Assembly (NCBI GenBank): GCA_963800325.1
Contig: CAWDAQ010000010.1
Location: 45,519-109,518, forward strand
DNA length: 64,000 nucleotides
Origin: CAWDAQ01 sp963800325
Lineage (GTDB): Bacteria; Actinomycetota; Actinomycetes; Actinomycetales; Dermatophilaceae
Direction of reading: 5' to 3'
The notes beneath the pieces were generated by a model. The model did no database searches. It was given only the letters and a program-made list of their open reading frames with translations, and was not told the DNA's origin. Position 1 is the first letter of the stretch. Every line of letters starts with the position of its first letter. Below, piece by piece: positions 1-8,117 of the stretch. A program made the translations under genes and the position numbers.

Positions 1-299
1 ACACCGAGCAGATGCCGACCCTGCGCACGCCGTGGGCCCCCCGGCTCACCGACGCCGGGTGGACCGTCGTCGAGGAGGTCGAGGTCCCGATCGACGTCGA
101 CGGCGCGGGCTGCCCCGAGCTCGCCCGGTTCGCCCACACCTCGTACGCCCGGCTCGCCGACGGCCTCGGAGACCGGCTCTCACCCGCGGACGCGGCGGCC
201 GTCGCCGACCTCGTGGACGACGCCGGGCCCGGTTCCCTGCTCCGGCGCGGCGACCTCCGCGCCCGGGGCACGCGGCGGCTGACGATCGCCCGTCGCTAA
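1..299 (+). CDS. SAM-dependent methyltransferase, C-terminal part (5' end outside window)
   Basis: The reading frame is open from the first bases of the window to a TAA at 297-299, so this is the 3' end of a longer gene. The visible ~98 residues resemble the C-terminal substrate-binding portion of class I methyltransferases: 'LTDAGWTVVEEVEVPIDV', then a helical stretch and a final 'LRARGTRRLTIARR' strand. The SAM-binding motifs would lie upstream, so the substrate cannot be inferred. The gene converges on the response-regulator gene, and a compound palindrome lies between them. Confidence 0.55.
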   Translation, partial: TEQMPTLRTPWAPRLTDAGWTVVEEVEVPIDVDGAGCPELARFAHTSYARLADGLGDRLSPADAAAVADLVDDAGPGSLLRRGDLRARGTRRLTIARR

Positions 300-309
300 G
301 GGGGCCGCC

Positions 310-397
310 GTAGTCCGCACTTCGTGCCCGTGTGGCCGCGCAACCCGCCCAAATGGGCGGGTTCGGAGCGGCGTAACGGGCACGAAGTGCGGGCTAC
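310..397. repeat. Compound palindrome, family 1 copy 1 (terminator-like)
   Basis: Outer arms at 310-331 and 376-397 pair over 22 bp with one mismatch; they contain CCGCACTTCGTGCCCG and its complement. Inside is a second perfect hairpin: AACCCGCCC (342-350), loop AAAT, GGGCGGGTT (355-363). The block GGCCGCGCA follows the 5' arm. It lies between two convergent gene ends and could end transcription from both sides. A second copy with the same arms but a different inner stem lies at 3163-3247. Confidence 0.8.
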
Positions 398-429
398 GGG
401 ACCGGCGGGTGGGGGGCCGGCGGGGGCGG

Positions 430-1104
430 TCAGACGGGGAGGCGGCCGGTCTCGTAGGCCCAGATCGCCATCTCGACGCGGTTGCGGGCGCCGAGCTTGT
501 CCATGAGGTTGCCGATGTGGGTCTTGACCGTGCTCATCGAGACGTAGAGCTCCTCGCAGATCTCCGCGTTCGTCCGGCCCCGCCCGACGGCGAGGAGCAC
601 CTGCTCCTCCCGCGCGGTCAGCGGCTCGGTCGGCTGAGCCGGGGGCGCGGTGCTGCGTCCCGCGAAGGCCTCGAGCAGCCGGGCGGTGACGCTGGGCGCG
701 ATGAGGGCGTCCCCCTTGGCGGCCGCCCGCACCGCCTGGACGAGCAGCTCGGGACCGGCGTCCTTGAGGAGGAACCCGCGGGCCCCCGCCCGGAGCGCGT
801 CGTGGACGTACTCGTCGAGGTCGAACGTCGTGATGACGACGACGGCGAGCGGGTCCGGTACCCCCGGCCCGGCGAGCTCGCGGGTCGCCTCGATGCCGTC
901 GAGCTCGGGCATGCGGATGTCGAGCAGGCACACGTCCGGCCGCAGCCGCCGGGCGAGGACGACCGCCTCCCTGCCGGTGCGCGCCTCCGCGACGACGTCG
1001 ATGTCGGGTTGCGCCCCGAGGATCATCCCGAGCCCCACCCGGACGAGGTCGTGGTCGTCGGCGACGAGGACCCGCAGGGACTCCCCGGACGTCGCGCCCG
1101 TCAC
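430..1104 (-). CDS. NarL/FixJ-family two-component response regulator
   Basis: A 224-residue regulator. The N-terminal receiver domain has the acidic pair D16-D17, phospho-acceptor D62 in 'CLLDIRMPELDG' and the conserved lysine in 'FLLKDAG'. The C-terminal LuxR-type helix-turn-helix runs from 'LTAREEQVLLAVGRGRTNAEI' to 'STVKTHIGNLMDKLGARNR'. It would bind DNA after phosphorylation by the kinase directly upstream, with which it shares a 4-bp ATGA overlap, implying translational coupling. The target is unknown. The divergent membrane-protein gene at 2394, across a promoter region with a direct repeat, is the nearest candidate. Confidence 0.93.
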   Translation of the reverse strand: MTGATSGESLRVLVADDHDLVRVGLGMILGAQPDIDVVAEARTGREAVVLARRLRPDVCLLDIRMPELDGIEATRELAGPGVPDPLAVVVITTFDLDEYVHDALRAGARGFLLKDAGPELLVQAVRAAAKGDALIAPSVTARLLEAFAGRSTAPPAQPTEPLTAREEQVLLAVGRGRTNAEICEELYVSMSTVKTHIGNLMDKLGARNRVEMAIWAYETGRLPV

Positions 1105-2261
1105 GGGTCCGCCGCCGCGCGCGGGATGACGGCGCTCACCACCCAGCCGCCGCCGTCGGCCGGCCCGGCCCGCAGCGTCCCGCCGAGAAGGGTGACCCGC
1201 TCGGTCATCCCGACCAGGCCGTACCCGTCGTCGCCCGCCCGGGCGCGCTCGTCCGCCGCGGCGCCACCCCGGCCGTCGTCCCGGACCGTCACCCGGACCG
1301 CGTCCGGCCCGCCGGCGACCTCGACCCGGACCCGGGTTGCGGCCCTCGCGTGCCGCCGGGCGTTCGTCACCGACTCCTGCACGAGCCGGTAGACCGCGGC
1401 GTCGACCGCGGATCCGAGGCCGACGACGTCCCCACTCACGGACAGCTCGACCGGCGGGACGTCACCGTCGCGGACCAGCCCCCCGAGGTCGTCGACGCCG
1501 TGGGCCGGGGCCCGCTCGGCGGCCTCCCCCTCCCGGAGGAGACCGACGAGGGAGCGCATCTCGGTCAGCGAGCGCGCCGCGGCGTCCTCGACGGTCGCGA
1601 GCACCTCGAGGGCACGGTCGGGGTCGCTCGCCGCGACCGCGCGGCCCGCCTGGGCCTGGATGAGGATCCCCGACACGTGGTGGGCGACGGTGTCGTGGAG
1701 CTCGCGGGCGAGCTGCTCGCGCTCGCGCATCCGGATCTGCTCGCCCTCGCGCCGGCGGGCCCGCGCCCAGAACCGGACGGCGGCGCCGAGCGCCGCGGGG
1801 AAGGACAGGAAGCCGAGACCGACGAGGATGCTCAGCCCGCTCGAGTCGTAGAGCGGCTCACGCAGCAGGTGGCAGGCGTCGAGGAAGACGATCCCGGCGA
1901 CGACCGCGCGGCCGGAGCCCCAGCGGGTCAGGGAGTACGGGAACAGGAGCACGCACGAGGTGACGTCCAGCACCCCGTGGTCCCGGCCGGCGAGCGCCGG
2001 CCCCAGGCCCGCGAGCGTCTGCGCGCCGTAGCCGGCGAGGAGGGCGGCGAGGGGACGGTGGCTGCGCCAGAGCAGCGCGACCGGGCAGACCATCGCGAGC
2101 AGGATCGAGTACGCCGGCCACGGCACGTCGCTGCGGAGCAGGCCCTCGACCAGGGCCGCGGGGACGAGCACGGCGGCCAGGGCCTTGTCCCACCACGGCA
2201 CCCCCGCGGGTGCGGGGACGGCGGGCTCGTCCCACAGGGCCCTCAGGGCGCTCCTGACCAC
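1101..2261 (-). CDS. NarL-type sensor histidine kinase
   Basis: A 386-residue kinase with several N-terminal hydrophobic segments (about residues 28-165), a short linker, and a HisKA_3 dimerisation box 'ELHDTVAHHVSGILIQAQAG' whose first His is the likely phosphorylation site. A C-terminal HATPase domain follows, with the N box 'VQESVTNARRHA' and glycine boxes 'DDGRGG' and 'GYGLVGMTERV'. No large extracellular sensor domain is present, so it probably senses a membrane-linked signal. The start is GTG at 2261, exactly 6 nt downstream of a TAGGCT -10 box, which points to a leaderless transcript. It overlaps its response regulator by 4 bp. Confidence 0.93.
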   Translation of the reverse strand: MVRSALRALWDEPAVPAPAGVPWWDKALAAVLVPAALVEGLLRSDVPWPAYSILLAMVCPVALLWRSHRPLAALLAGYGAQTLAGLGPALAGRDHGVLDVTSCVLLFPYSLTRWGSGRAVVAGIVFLDACHLLREPLYDSSGLSILVGLGFLSFPAALGAAVRFWARARRREGEQIRMREREQLARELHDTVAHHVSGILIQAQAGRAVAASDPDRALEVLATVEDAAARSLTEMRSLVGLLREGEAAERAPAHGVDDLGGLVRDGDVPPVELSVSGDVVGLGSAVDAAVYRLVQESVTNARRHARAATRVRVEVAGGPDAVRVTVRDDGRGGAAADERARAGDDGYGLVGMTERVTLLGGTLRAGPADGGGWVVSAVIPRAAADP

Positions 2262-2267
2262 GGCGTC

Positions 2268-2307
2268 AGCCTAGGGACTTCCGGACGCCGACGGATCGGA
2301 CTTCCGG
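2268..2307 (-). promoter_or_regulatory. Leaderless promoter of the two-component operon with a direct repeat
   Basis: On the minus strand TAGGCT (2268-2273) ends 6 nt before the kinase GTG. Upstream of it GGACTTCCGG occurs twice in the same orientation (2275-2284 and 2298-2307), 23 bp apart, about two helical turns. The repeat straddles the expected -35 position. It could be an autoregulatory site for the response regulator and might also act on the divergent gene at 2394. The repeat and box are seen; the role is inferred. Confidence 0.45.
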
Positions 2308-2393
2308 TCGGGTCGCTCTCGGACCGTGGTCGGAGGCGAATGGGTCCGCCGGGCCGATCCGCCCCGGGGCGTCGGCCCACGACGCTGGACGGC

Positions 2394-3146
2394 ATGACGA
2401 ACACGCTCTCGCCCCGTGACCTACCCACCCCCACGTCCACCCCCACGCCCACCCCCACCGCTCACCGGACGCCTCCGGACGCCGCCACAGGTGCCGGCGC
2501 CGCGCTTCAGCGGGCCGGCGGCGTCGCCGCCCTGGTGCAGGCGGCTACCTACGTCGTCGGCTTCGCCGCCATGGCCGCCTGGCTCGGCCCCCGCGGGTTT
2601 GCCGAGGCCCAGGGCGACCCCGCCGCCGCGCTGTCGTTCCTGCTCGCCAACCAGTCCGTGATGTACCTGTGGTACCTGCTGATCTACCTCGTCGCCGGGG
2701 TCGCGCTCGTCGTCCTCGTGCTCGGCGTCCACGACCGGATCCGTGCCGCCGGTCCGGCGCTCGCGCAGACGGCGACCGCCTTCGGACTGCTCTGGTCCGG
2801 GGTCGTCCTCGCCAGCGGCATGGTCAGCCTCGTCGGACAGCGCACCGTCGTCGGGCTCGCCGCCACCGACGGGGACACCGCGGCGACGACGTGGTCCGCG
2901 GTCTCGGCGGTTCAGGACGGCCTCGGCGGCGGGATCGAGCTCGTCGGCGCGGTGTGGGTCCTCCTCGTCGCGGTCCTCGCCCTGCGGACCGGGGTCCTGC
3001 CCCGCGGGCAGTCCGTCCTCGGGCTCTGCGTCGGGCTCGTCGGGATCGCGACGCTCGTGCCGCAGGCCACCGTCGCCGCCTCGGTGTTCGGGCTCGGCTT
3101 CATCCTCTGGTACGTCCTCGCCGGCCTCGCCCTGCTCCGCCGCTGA
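2394..3146 (+). CDS. DUF4386-like integral membrane protein
   Basis: A 250-residue protein with a Pro/Thr-rich N-terminus of about 35 residues followed by six hydrophobic segments, including 'LWYLLIYLVAGVALVVLVLG', 'FGLLWSGVVLASGMVSLV' and 'GFILWYVLAGLALLRR'. The pattern resembles the DUF4386 family, whose function is unknown. ATG 2394 is chosen because it is the first start followed by typical N-terminal sequence; no clear ribosome-binding site precedes it. It is divergent from the NarL-type two-component operon, a common arrangement for a regulated target. The end of the gene faces a compound palindrome. Confidence 0.7.
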   Translation: MTNTLSPRDLPTPTSTPTPTPTAHRTPPDAATGAGAALQRAGGVAALVQAATYVVGFAAMAAWLGPRGFAEAQGDPAAALSFLLANQSVMYLWYLLIYLVAGVALVVLVLGVHDRIRAAGPALAQTATAFGLLWSGVVLASGMVSLVGQRTVVGLAATDGDTAATTWSAVSAVQDGLGGGIELVGAVWVLLVAVLALRTGVLPRGQSVLGLCVGLVGIATLVPQATVAASVFGLGFILWYVLAGLALLRR

Positions 3147-3162
3147 CCCCACGTCCCGCCCC

Positions 3163-3247
3163 GTAGCCCGCACTTCGTGCCCGTTCGGCCGCGCATTCCC
3201 CCCGAATCGGGGGGCTGCCGCGGTCAACCGGGCACGAAGTGCGGGCT
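3163..3247. repeat. Compound palindrome, family 1 copy 2 (terminator-like)
   Basis: Outer arms 3165-3183 and 3229-3247 are perfect 19-bp complements with the same sequence as in the copy at 310-397. The inner hairpin is CCCCCCG (3198-3204), loop AAT, CGGGGGG (3208-3214), unrelated in sequence to the inner stem of copy 1 although pairing is kept. GGCCGCGCA again follows the 5' arm. Like copy 1, it separates two convergent genes. Confidence 0.8.
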
Positions 3248-3259
3248 GGGGTGGTGACC

Positions 3260-5176
3260 TCAGGGGGTCGGGGGGTCCGGGCGCGGGGTGACGATCGGGA
3301 ACCAGAACGCGAACGTGTCGAGCAGACCGAGGAACTCCGCCACGTCGGCGGCCTCGCCGTCGACGGTGATCGCGCCGCTCTCGACCCGCTCCTCGAAGGT
3401 CGCGATCCCGAGGGTGAGGTCGTCCAGCGCCGCGCGGGTGAGCGTCACGGACGCCGTCGCGTCGGGGTCGGGCGCGCCCTCGAAGTAGTTGAGGACGCCG
3501 TTGTCGACGAGCAGCCCGTACGTCGCGTCGAGGTCGCTGAACCGGGCGGTGAGGCGGATGGTGCGTCCGGCCGCCCGCGGGCCGTTGAGCCGGATCGCGA
3601 GGTAGTCGAAGTACATGTCCAGGGTCAGGGCCCGCATCGTGTCCGGGCTCGCGGTCGACGGCGTCGGCAGCTCCCGGACGCCCTGGCGCAGCTCCTGGGC
3701 GGCGCTGAGGTAGAAGTTGCGCCACGGCCCGGACTCGGCCCGGTAGCCGAGCTGCTCGAGGGTGTCGGCCTGGAGCTCGCGGGCCTCCTCGTTGTCGGGG
3801 TCGGCGAACACGACGTCGTTGACGACCTGGGCCACCCAGCGGTAGTCGCCCGCGGCGAAGTCCTCCCGCGCGCGGGCGAGGACCGCCTCGGCGCCGCCCA
3901 TGTACCGCACCCGCCGCCGGGCCGTCTCGACCGGCGGGTGCGGCTCGAGGTTGGCCGGGTTGCCGTCGAACCACCCGAGGTAGAGCTGGTACTGGGCCTT
4001 GACGTCGTGGCTGACCGAGCCGTAGTAGCCGCGGTTGGCGAACGAGCGCGCGAGGGAGTCGGGGAGGGCGACCGTCTCGGCGATCTCGTCCATGGCGTAG
4101 CCGTGGTTGGCCAACCGGAGGGTCTCGTCGTGGATGTAGCGGTAGAGGTCCCGCTGCCCCGTGAGGTAGGCCCGGATCGCCGCGTTGCCCCACGTCGGCC
4201 AGTGGTGGCTGGCGAAGACGACCTCGGCCTCGCCGAACAGCTCGAGGGAGGTCTTGATGTGCTTGCTCCACAGCAGCGCGTTGCGCACCTCCGCCCCCCG
4301 CAGGGTGTAGCAGTTGTGCAGCGTGTGCGTCGCGATCTCGGCCATGCACAGCGCCTTGAACCGGGGGAGGTAGAAGCAGAACTCGGCCGGGGCCTCGGCG
4401 CCCGGGGTGTCCTGGAAGACGATCTCGACCCCGTCGATCGTCAGCGTCTGCCCGGTCCGCTCGATCGTGTCGGTCGGCGCCACCAGGCCGATGGTGCCCG
4501 ACGACGTCGTCTGTCCCAGCCCCCCGCCGACGGCGCCGCGCGCGTCCTTGGGCAGCAGGTTGCCGTACATGTAGCTCGCCCGGCGTCCCATCGCCGTCCC
4601 CGCCATGACGTTCTCGCTGACGGCGTGCTCGAGGAACCCGTGCGGCGCGACGATCCGCACCCGACCGGCGGCGACGTCGTCCTCGTCGACGACCCCGCGC
4701 ACCCCGCCGTAGTGGTCGACGTGGGAGTGGGTGTGGAGGACGGCCACGACGGGGCGGTCCCCGAGGTGCTCGCGCACGAGTGCCATGGCCGCCGCAGCGG
4801 TCTCGGCGGAGATGAGCGGGTCGACGACGATGTAGCCGGTCTCGGAGCGGATGACGCTCATGACGGACAGGTCGTAGCCACGGACCTGGTAGACGTGATC
4901 GGGGACGACCTCGAACAGCCCGTGGACCGCGTTGAGCCGCGTCTGGCGCCACAGGCTCGGGTTCACCGAGTCCGGGTTCTCGCCGTCGACGAAGTCCCAC
5001 GACGTCGTCGTCCAGACCGGGGAGCCGTCCGGGGCGGACACGACGACCTCGTCCTCGTGGGCGATCAGGCCCTGCCCGGCCGCGTCGAAGTCGGCGGTGT
5101 CGTCGAACGGCAGGTCGTCCAGGAGGCGGTGGTTCGCCGCCGACGTGGCGGCGGTCGGCTCCTTCGGATCGCTCAT
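3260..5176 (-). CDS. Alkylsulfatase-like metallo-beta-lactamase-fold hydrolase
   Basis: A 638-residue protein of the SdsA1/YjcS/BDS1 type. An N-terminal metallo-beta-lactamase domain has the zinc motif 'HTHSHVDHYGG' and later ligands in 'MAEIATHTLHN' and 'ASHHWPTWG'. An all-helical dimerisation region follows ('GWFDGNPANLEPHPP' is typical), and then a C-terminal SCP2-like lipid-binding domain. Family members cleave primary or secondary alkyl sulfates such as SDS to alcohol and sulfate. ATG 5176 is preceded by AAGGAG at a spacing of 8. There is no obvious signal peptide, so it is probably cytoplasmic. Substrate range cannot be read from the sequence. Confidence 0.9.
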   Translation of the reverse strand: MSDPKEPTAATSAANHRLLDDLPFDDTADFDAAGQGLIAHEDEVVVSAPDGSPVWTTTSWDFVDGENPDSVNPSLWRQTRLNAVHGLFEVVPDHVYQVRGYDLSVMSVIRSETGYIVVDPLISAETAAAAMALVREHLGDRPVVAVLHTHSHVDHYGGVRGVVDEDDVAAGRVRIVAPHGFLEHAVSENVMAGTAMGRRASYMYGNLLPKDARGAVGGGLGQTTSSGTIGLVAPTDTIERTGQTLTIDGVEIVFQDTPGAEAPAEFCFYLPRFKALCMAEIATHTLHNCYTLRGAEVRNALLWSKHIKTSLELFGEAEVVFASHHWPTWGNAAIRAYLTGQRDLYRYIHDETLRLANHGYAMDEIAETVALPDSLARSFANRGYYGSVSHDVKAQYQLYLGWFDGNPANLEPHPPVETARRRVRYMGGAEAVLARAREDFAAGDYRWVAQVVNDVVFADPDNEEARELQADTLEQLGYRAESGPWRNFYLSAAQELRQGVRELPTPSTASPDTMRALTLDMYFDYLAIRLNGPRAAGRTIRLTARFSDLDATYGLLVDNGVLNYFEGAPDPDATASVTLTRAALDDLTLGIATFEERVESGAITVDGEAADVAEFLGLLDTFAFWFPIVTPRPDPPTP

Positions 5177-5281
5177 CGCGGTGCTCCTTGACTCGGGTCG
5201 GGGGACGTGCGTCGCTCGTTCACGGTGGCGCCGGGGAGGCCCGGACGTCGTCACCCGTGACGGGTGACCTCGGGGGACGCG

Positions 5282-5953
5282 TCAGGCGAGCATCCCGAGG
5301 CCGTCCCCGAGGACCTTGGCCCCGAGGACGGCGAACAGGACCGTCATGACGGTGGCGGTGTTCGCGGTCAGCCACTCCTTCATCGTCGTCAGGACCGGGG
5401 CGGCGCGGTCCCCGGCGACGAGGTAGGCGCCCACCGGCAGGATGATCGTCACCGAGGAGAGGAGGACGTAGACCGTGCCTGCGACGACCTCGCCGGCGGT
5501 GTCGAGGCCCGCACCACCGATGCTCGTGGCCGCGGCGAGGGCGAGCCCGAGGTTCTTCGGGTTGGCGAGGGTGAGCAGCAGGCCGGTGCCGAGGGACTTC
5601 ACCGCCGAGAACTCGTCGACGGCGGCCATCCACGCCGGGACCGCGGGCGCCTCCCCGGGGACGGGTCGCGAGCGCCACTGTCGCCAAGCCAGGGCGAGGA
5701 AGAGGACGCCGACGAGCACCTGGAGCACGCCGCCGGCCCCGGACTCCCCGTCCGAGGCGGAGCCCACGCCGATCGCGAGGACAACGAGGACGGCGGCGGA
5801 CAGGCCGACCAGCCAGCCCGCGAGGAACGCGAGGCTGTTCCGCGCGGCGGCCCGGGAGAACAGCATGAGGATGAGCGCGATGACCGGCACGGGGCTGATC
5901 GCCACCCCGACCGCGTTCCCCAGGACTGCCCCGACGGCCTGACCGATGCTCAC
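5282..5953 (-). CDS. GAP-family (Sap/LysE-like) membrane transporter
   Basis: A 223-residue polytopic protein with six hydrophobic segments. It starts 'GNAVGVAISPVPVIALILMLFS' and contains 'LLLTLANPKNLGLALAAA', a signature shared by the GAP (GPL-addressing) family and the related LysE superfamily. Actinobacterial members export lipids or small molecules; Mycobacterium Sap moves sulfolipid-1. The substrate here is unknown. The GTG start at 5953 has no strong ribosome-binding site. It sits alone on the minus strand, divergent from the gene at 6066. Confidence 0.8.
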   Translation of the reverse strand: MSIGQAVGAVLGNAVGVAISPVPVIALILMLFSRAAARNSLAFLAGWLVGLSAAVLVVLAIGVGSASDGESGAGGVLQVLVGVLFLALAWRQWRSRPVPGEAPAVPAWMAAVDEFSAVKSLGTGLLLTLANPKNLGLALAAATSIGGAGLDTAGEVVAGTVYVLLSSVTIILPVGAYLVAGDRAAPVLTTMKEWLTANTATVMTVLFAVLGAKVLGDGLGMLA

Positions 5954-6065
5954 ACAGCCAAGCGTCGACGGCGCCCGGGCCGGGCCGCGTCACCCGGTTC
6001 GGGTGAGCCACGTGCGAGCGCCGGTGGGGCAGGATCTGACCGGGCTGCCGAGAGAACGGGAAACG

Positions 6066-6716
6066 ATGACCACTGCAGAGCCGCCGGAGGAGCCGAGCCA
6101 GCACGGGGAGAGCCGCAGATCGCGGGACGTCCGGGAGGTCGTCACGGTGGTCCTGCTCTCCATCACCGCCGTCCTCACCGCCTGGTGCGGGTTCGAGTCC
6201 TCCAAGTGGGGCGGGGAGATGTCGATCGCGTTCAGCCAGGCCTCGAGCGCGCGGGTGCAGGCGGTCGGGGCCCAGGCGGAGGCCCGTGACGCCCGGTCGG
6301 TCGACCTCGCGATCTACACGCAGTGGATCGACGCCGTCGCCCAGAACAAGACCCGGCTCGCGACCTACATCGAGGACCGGTTCACTCCGACGTTCGCGAC
6401 CGCCTTCGAGGACTGGAACGCCCATGACCGCAAGCTCCCCTCCCCGTTCGCGGAGCCGTCCTACGTCCCGGCCGGGACCGCGGAGGCCGAGCGGCTGACG
6501 TCCCGGGCGGACGACCGGTTCCAGGCTGCGCTCGACAACAACGCCCAGGGCGACCAGTACTCCCTGCTCACCGTGCTCTTCGCGCTCGTGCTGTTCTTCA
6601 CGGCGATGTCGAGCCGGAGCTTCCCGACGTGGGCGGCGCGGACCATGCTCGGGTTCGCCATTGTGCTCGCCGGCGTCGGCGTCGCGATCGTCGCGACCTT
6701 CCCCGTCATCGTCTGA
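6066..6716 (+). CDS. Conserved membrane protein, three predicted transmembrane helices
   Basis: A 216-residue protein: a charged N-terminus, a transmembrane segment ('VVTVVLLSITAVLTAWCGFE'), about 110 residues with helical character and many Ala/Arg/Gln, then two closely spaced C-terminal membrane segments ('LLTVLFALVLFFTAMSS' and 'MLGFAIVLAGVGVAIVATF'). Similar proteins occur in many bacteria without an assigned role. The start ATG 6066 has only a weak purine stretch upstream. Its 3' end overlaps the end of the convergent LacI remnant by 11 bp. Confidence 0.75.
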   Translation: MTTAEPPEEPSQHGESRRSRDVREVVTVVLLSITAVLTAWCGFESSKWGGEMSIAFSQASSARVQAVGAQAEARDARSVDLAIYTQWIDAVAQNKTRLATYIEDRFTPTFATAFEDWNAHDRKLPSPFAEPSYVPAGTAEAERLTSRADDRFQAALDNNAQGDQYSLLTVLFALVLFFTAMSSRSFPTWAARTMLGFAIVLAGVGVAIVATFPVIV

Positions 6717-7366
6717 GGTCCCGGGGCCGCACGCGCCCCGTCGAGGAGCGGGTCACGACGGCCGGCTCGAGAAGCACCCGCGTCGGCGTCCGATCCGGGT
6801 CGCCGATGCGGTCGAGCAGGGCCCGCGCGGCCTCGGCGCCGACGTCGACGGCACGGTCGTCGACCGAGGTGAGGTCGAGGTAGTGCGTCGAGGCGAGCGG
6901 CGAGTTGTCGTAGCCGAGCACCGACGCATCCTCGGGGACGCGCAGGCCCCGCTCGCGCAGGACCGCGAGGGCGCGGAGCGCCATCGTGTCGTTGGCGGCG
7001 AACACCGCAGTCGTCCCCGGGTGGGCGTCGAGGAGGGCGACGGCGGCGGCGTATCCCGCCTCCTCGGTGGTCGCGCCCCCCTCGCCGCTCACGACCGGGG
7101 GCAGCCCCTCGGCCGCCATCGCCTCCTCGTAGCCGCGCCGCCGCTGGGTGGCGGCGCCCCCCGACCCGGTCAGGTGCCCGATCCCGGTGTGCCCCAGGTC
7201 GACCAGGTGCCGGACGGCGAGAGCGGCGCCGACGGCGTCGTCCCCGGTGACGAGGTCGGCGTCCTCGGGGACTGCGGTCCGGTGGCCGATGACCACGAAG
7301 GGCACCGCAAGGTCGGTCAGGGGCAGGGCGCCGGGCTCGCGGGCGATGACGAGCCCCTCGACCCCG
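6706..7366 (-). pseudogene. LacI-family repressor remnant, N-terminal DNA-binding part lost
   Basis: The frame encodes only the effector-binding half of a LacI regulator: 'VEGLVIAREPGALPLTDLAVP', 'AVRHLVDLGHTGIGHLTGS', 'RRRGYEEAMAAEGL', 'AVFAANDTMALRALAVLRERG', 'DASVLGYDNSP'. The helix-turn-helix and roughly the first 100 residues are absent. Upstream of about 7366 the sequence switches directly into the middle of an oxidoreductase on the other strand. An ancestral divergent regulator/oxidoreductase pair thus seems to have lost the whole intervening segment. Without a DNA-binding domain the product could not act as a repressor. Confidence 0.8.
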
Positions 7367-8117
7367 CTGCACTTCAGCGGTCGGTACTGGACCGACTACG
7401 GCTCGAGCCCGTCGGCTCCGATGAGCTGGCGCTACCAGGGCCCGCCCGGGTCCGGGGCCCTCGCCGACGTCGGCAGCCACCTGTCGTACGTGGGGGAGTT
7501 CCTCTGCGGCGGCATGAGCGAGGTCAGCGGCGGCCGGCTCGGGACCGTCATCCCCACCCGCCCCGTCCCCCTGGGCGGTTTCGGGTCACGACCACGTCGC
7601 GGTCTCCGACGAGCGCGAGCCGGTCGAGAACGACGACTATGCGACGTTCTCGACGGCCTTCGAGCACGGGGTGGGGTCCCTCGAGGTCTCCCGGGTCGCC
7701 GCGGGGCACGCGAACAGCCTCGTCTTCGAGATCTTCTGCGAGCGAGGCGCCGCGCTGTTCGACCAGCGCCGGCCCGCCGAGGTCGGGGTCTTCCTCGACG
7801 AGGGCACCTCGGCCGAGAACGGCTACCGGACCGTGGTGCTCGGCCCCGAGCATCCGTACGTCGCGGGCGGACTCGCCATGGACGCGCCGGGCGTTGGCTT
7901 CGGCCAGAACGACGCCTTCGTCTACCAGGCCCGCGCCTTCCTCGAGGAGGTCGCCGGGGTGCCCGCGAAGCAGTCGCTGCCGCGGAACGCGACCTTCGCC
8001 GAGGGCCTGCACAACATGGAGATCCTCGACGCCGTCGCCCGCTCCGCCGCCGGCGGCGGGGCCGCCGTCTCCCTCCCCCCGCAGTCCAGCCCCACCACGG
8101 AGAGGACCGACCGATGA
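7366..8117 (+). pseudogene. Gfo/Idh/MocA-family oxidoreductase remnant, truncated and frameshifted
   Basis: From about 7366 the plus strand encodes 'HFSGRYWTDYGSSPSAPMSW', then 'GALADVGSHLSYVGEFLCGG', typical of the C-terminal sheet domain of Gfo/Idh/MocA dehydrogenases. The N-terminal NAD-binding domain is missing. Near 7585 the frame changes; the family-typical sequence 'GHDHVAVSDEREPVENDDYA' resumes in another frame and runs to TGA 8115-8117. The shift fits loss of 2 nt or gain of 1 nt. The 3' end overlaps the next start codon (ATGA), as in an operon. The enzyme is certainly inactive. Confidence 0.85.

Noticed and set aside
3239..5191. 650-codon plus-strand frame opposite the alkylsulfatase-like gene
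   Set aside because: Antisense shadow; the minus strand has catalytic motifs and a ribosome-binding site, the plus frame has neither.
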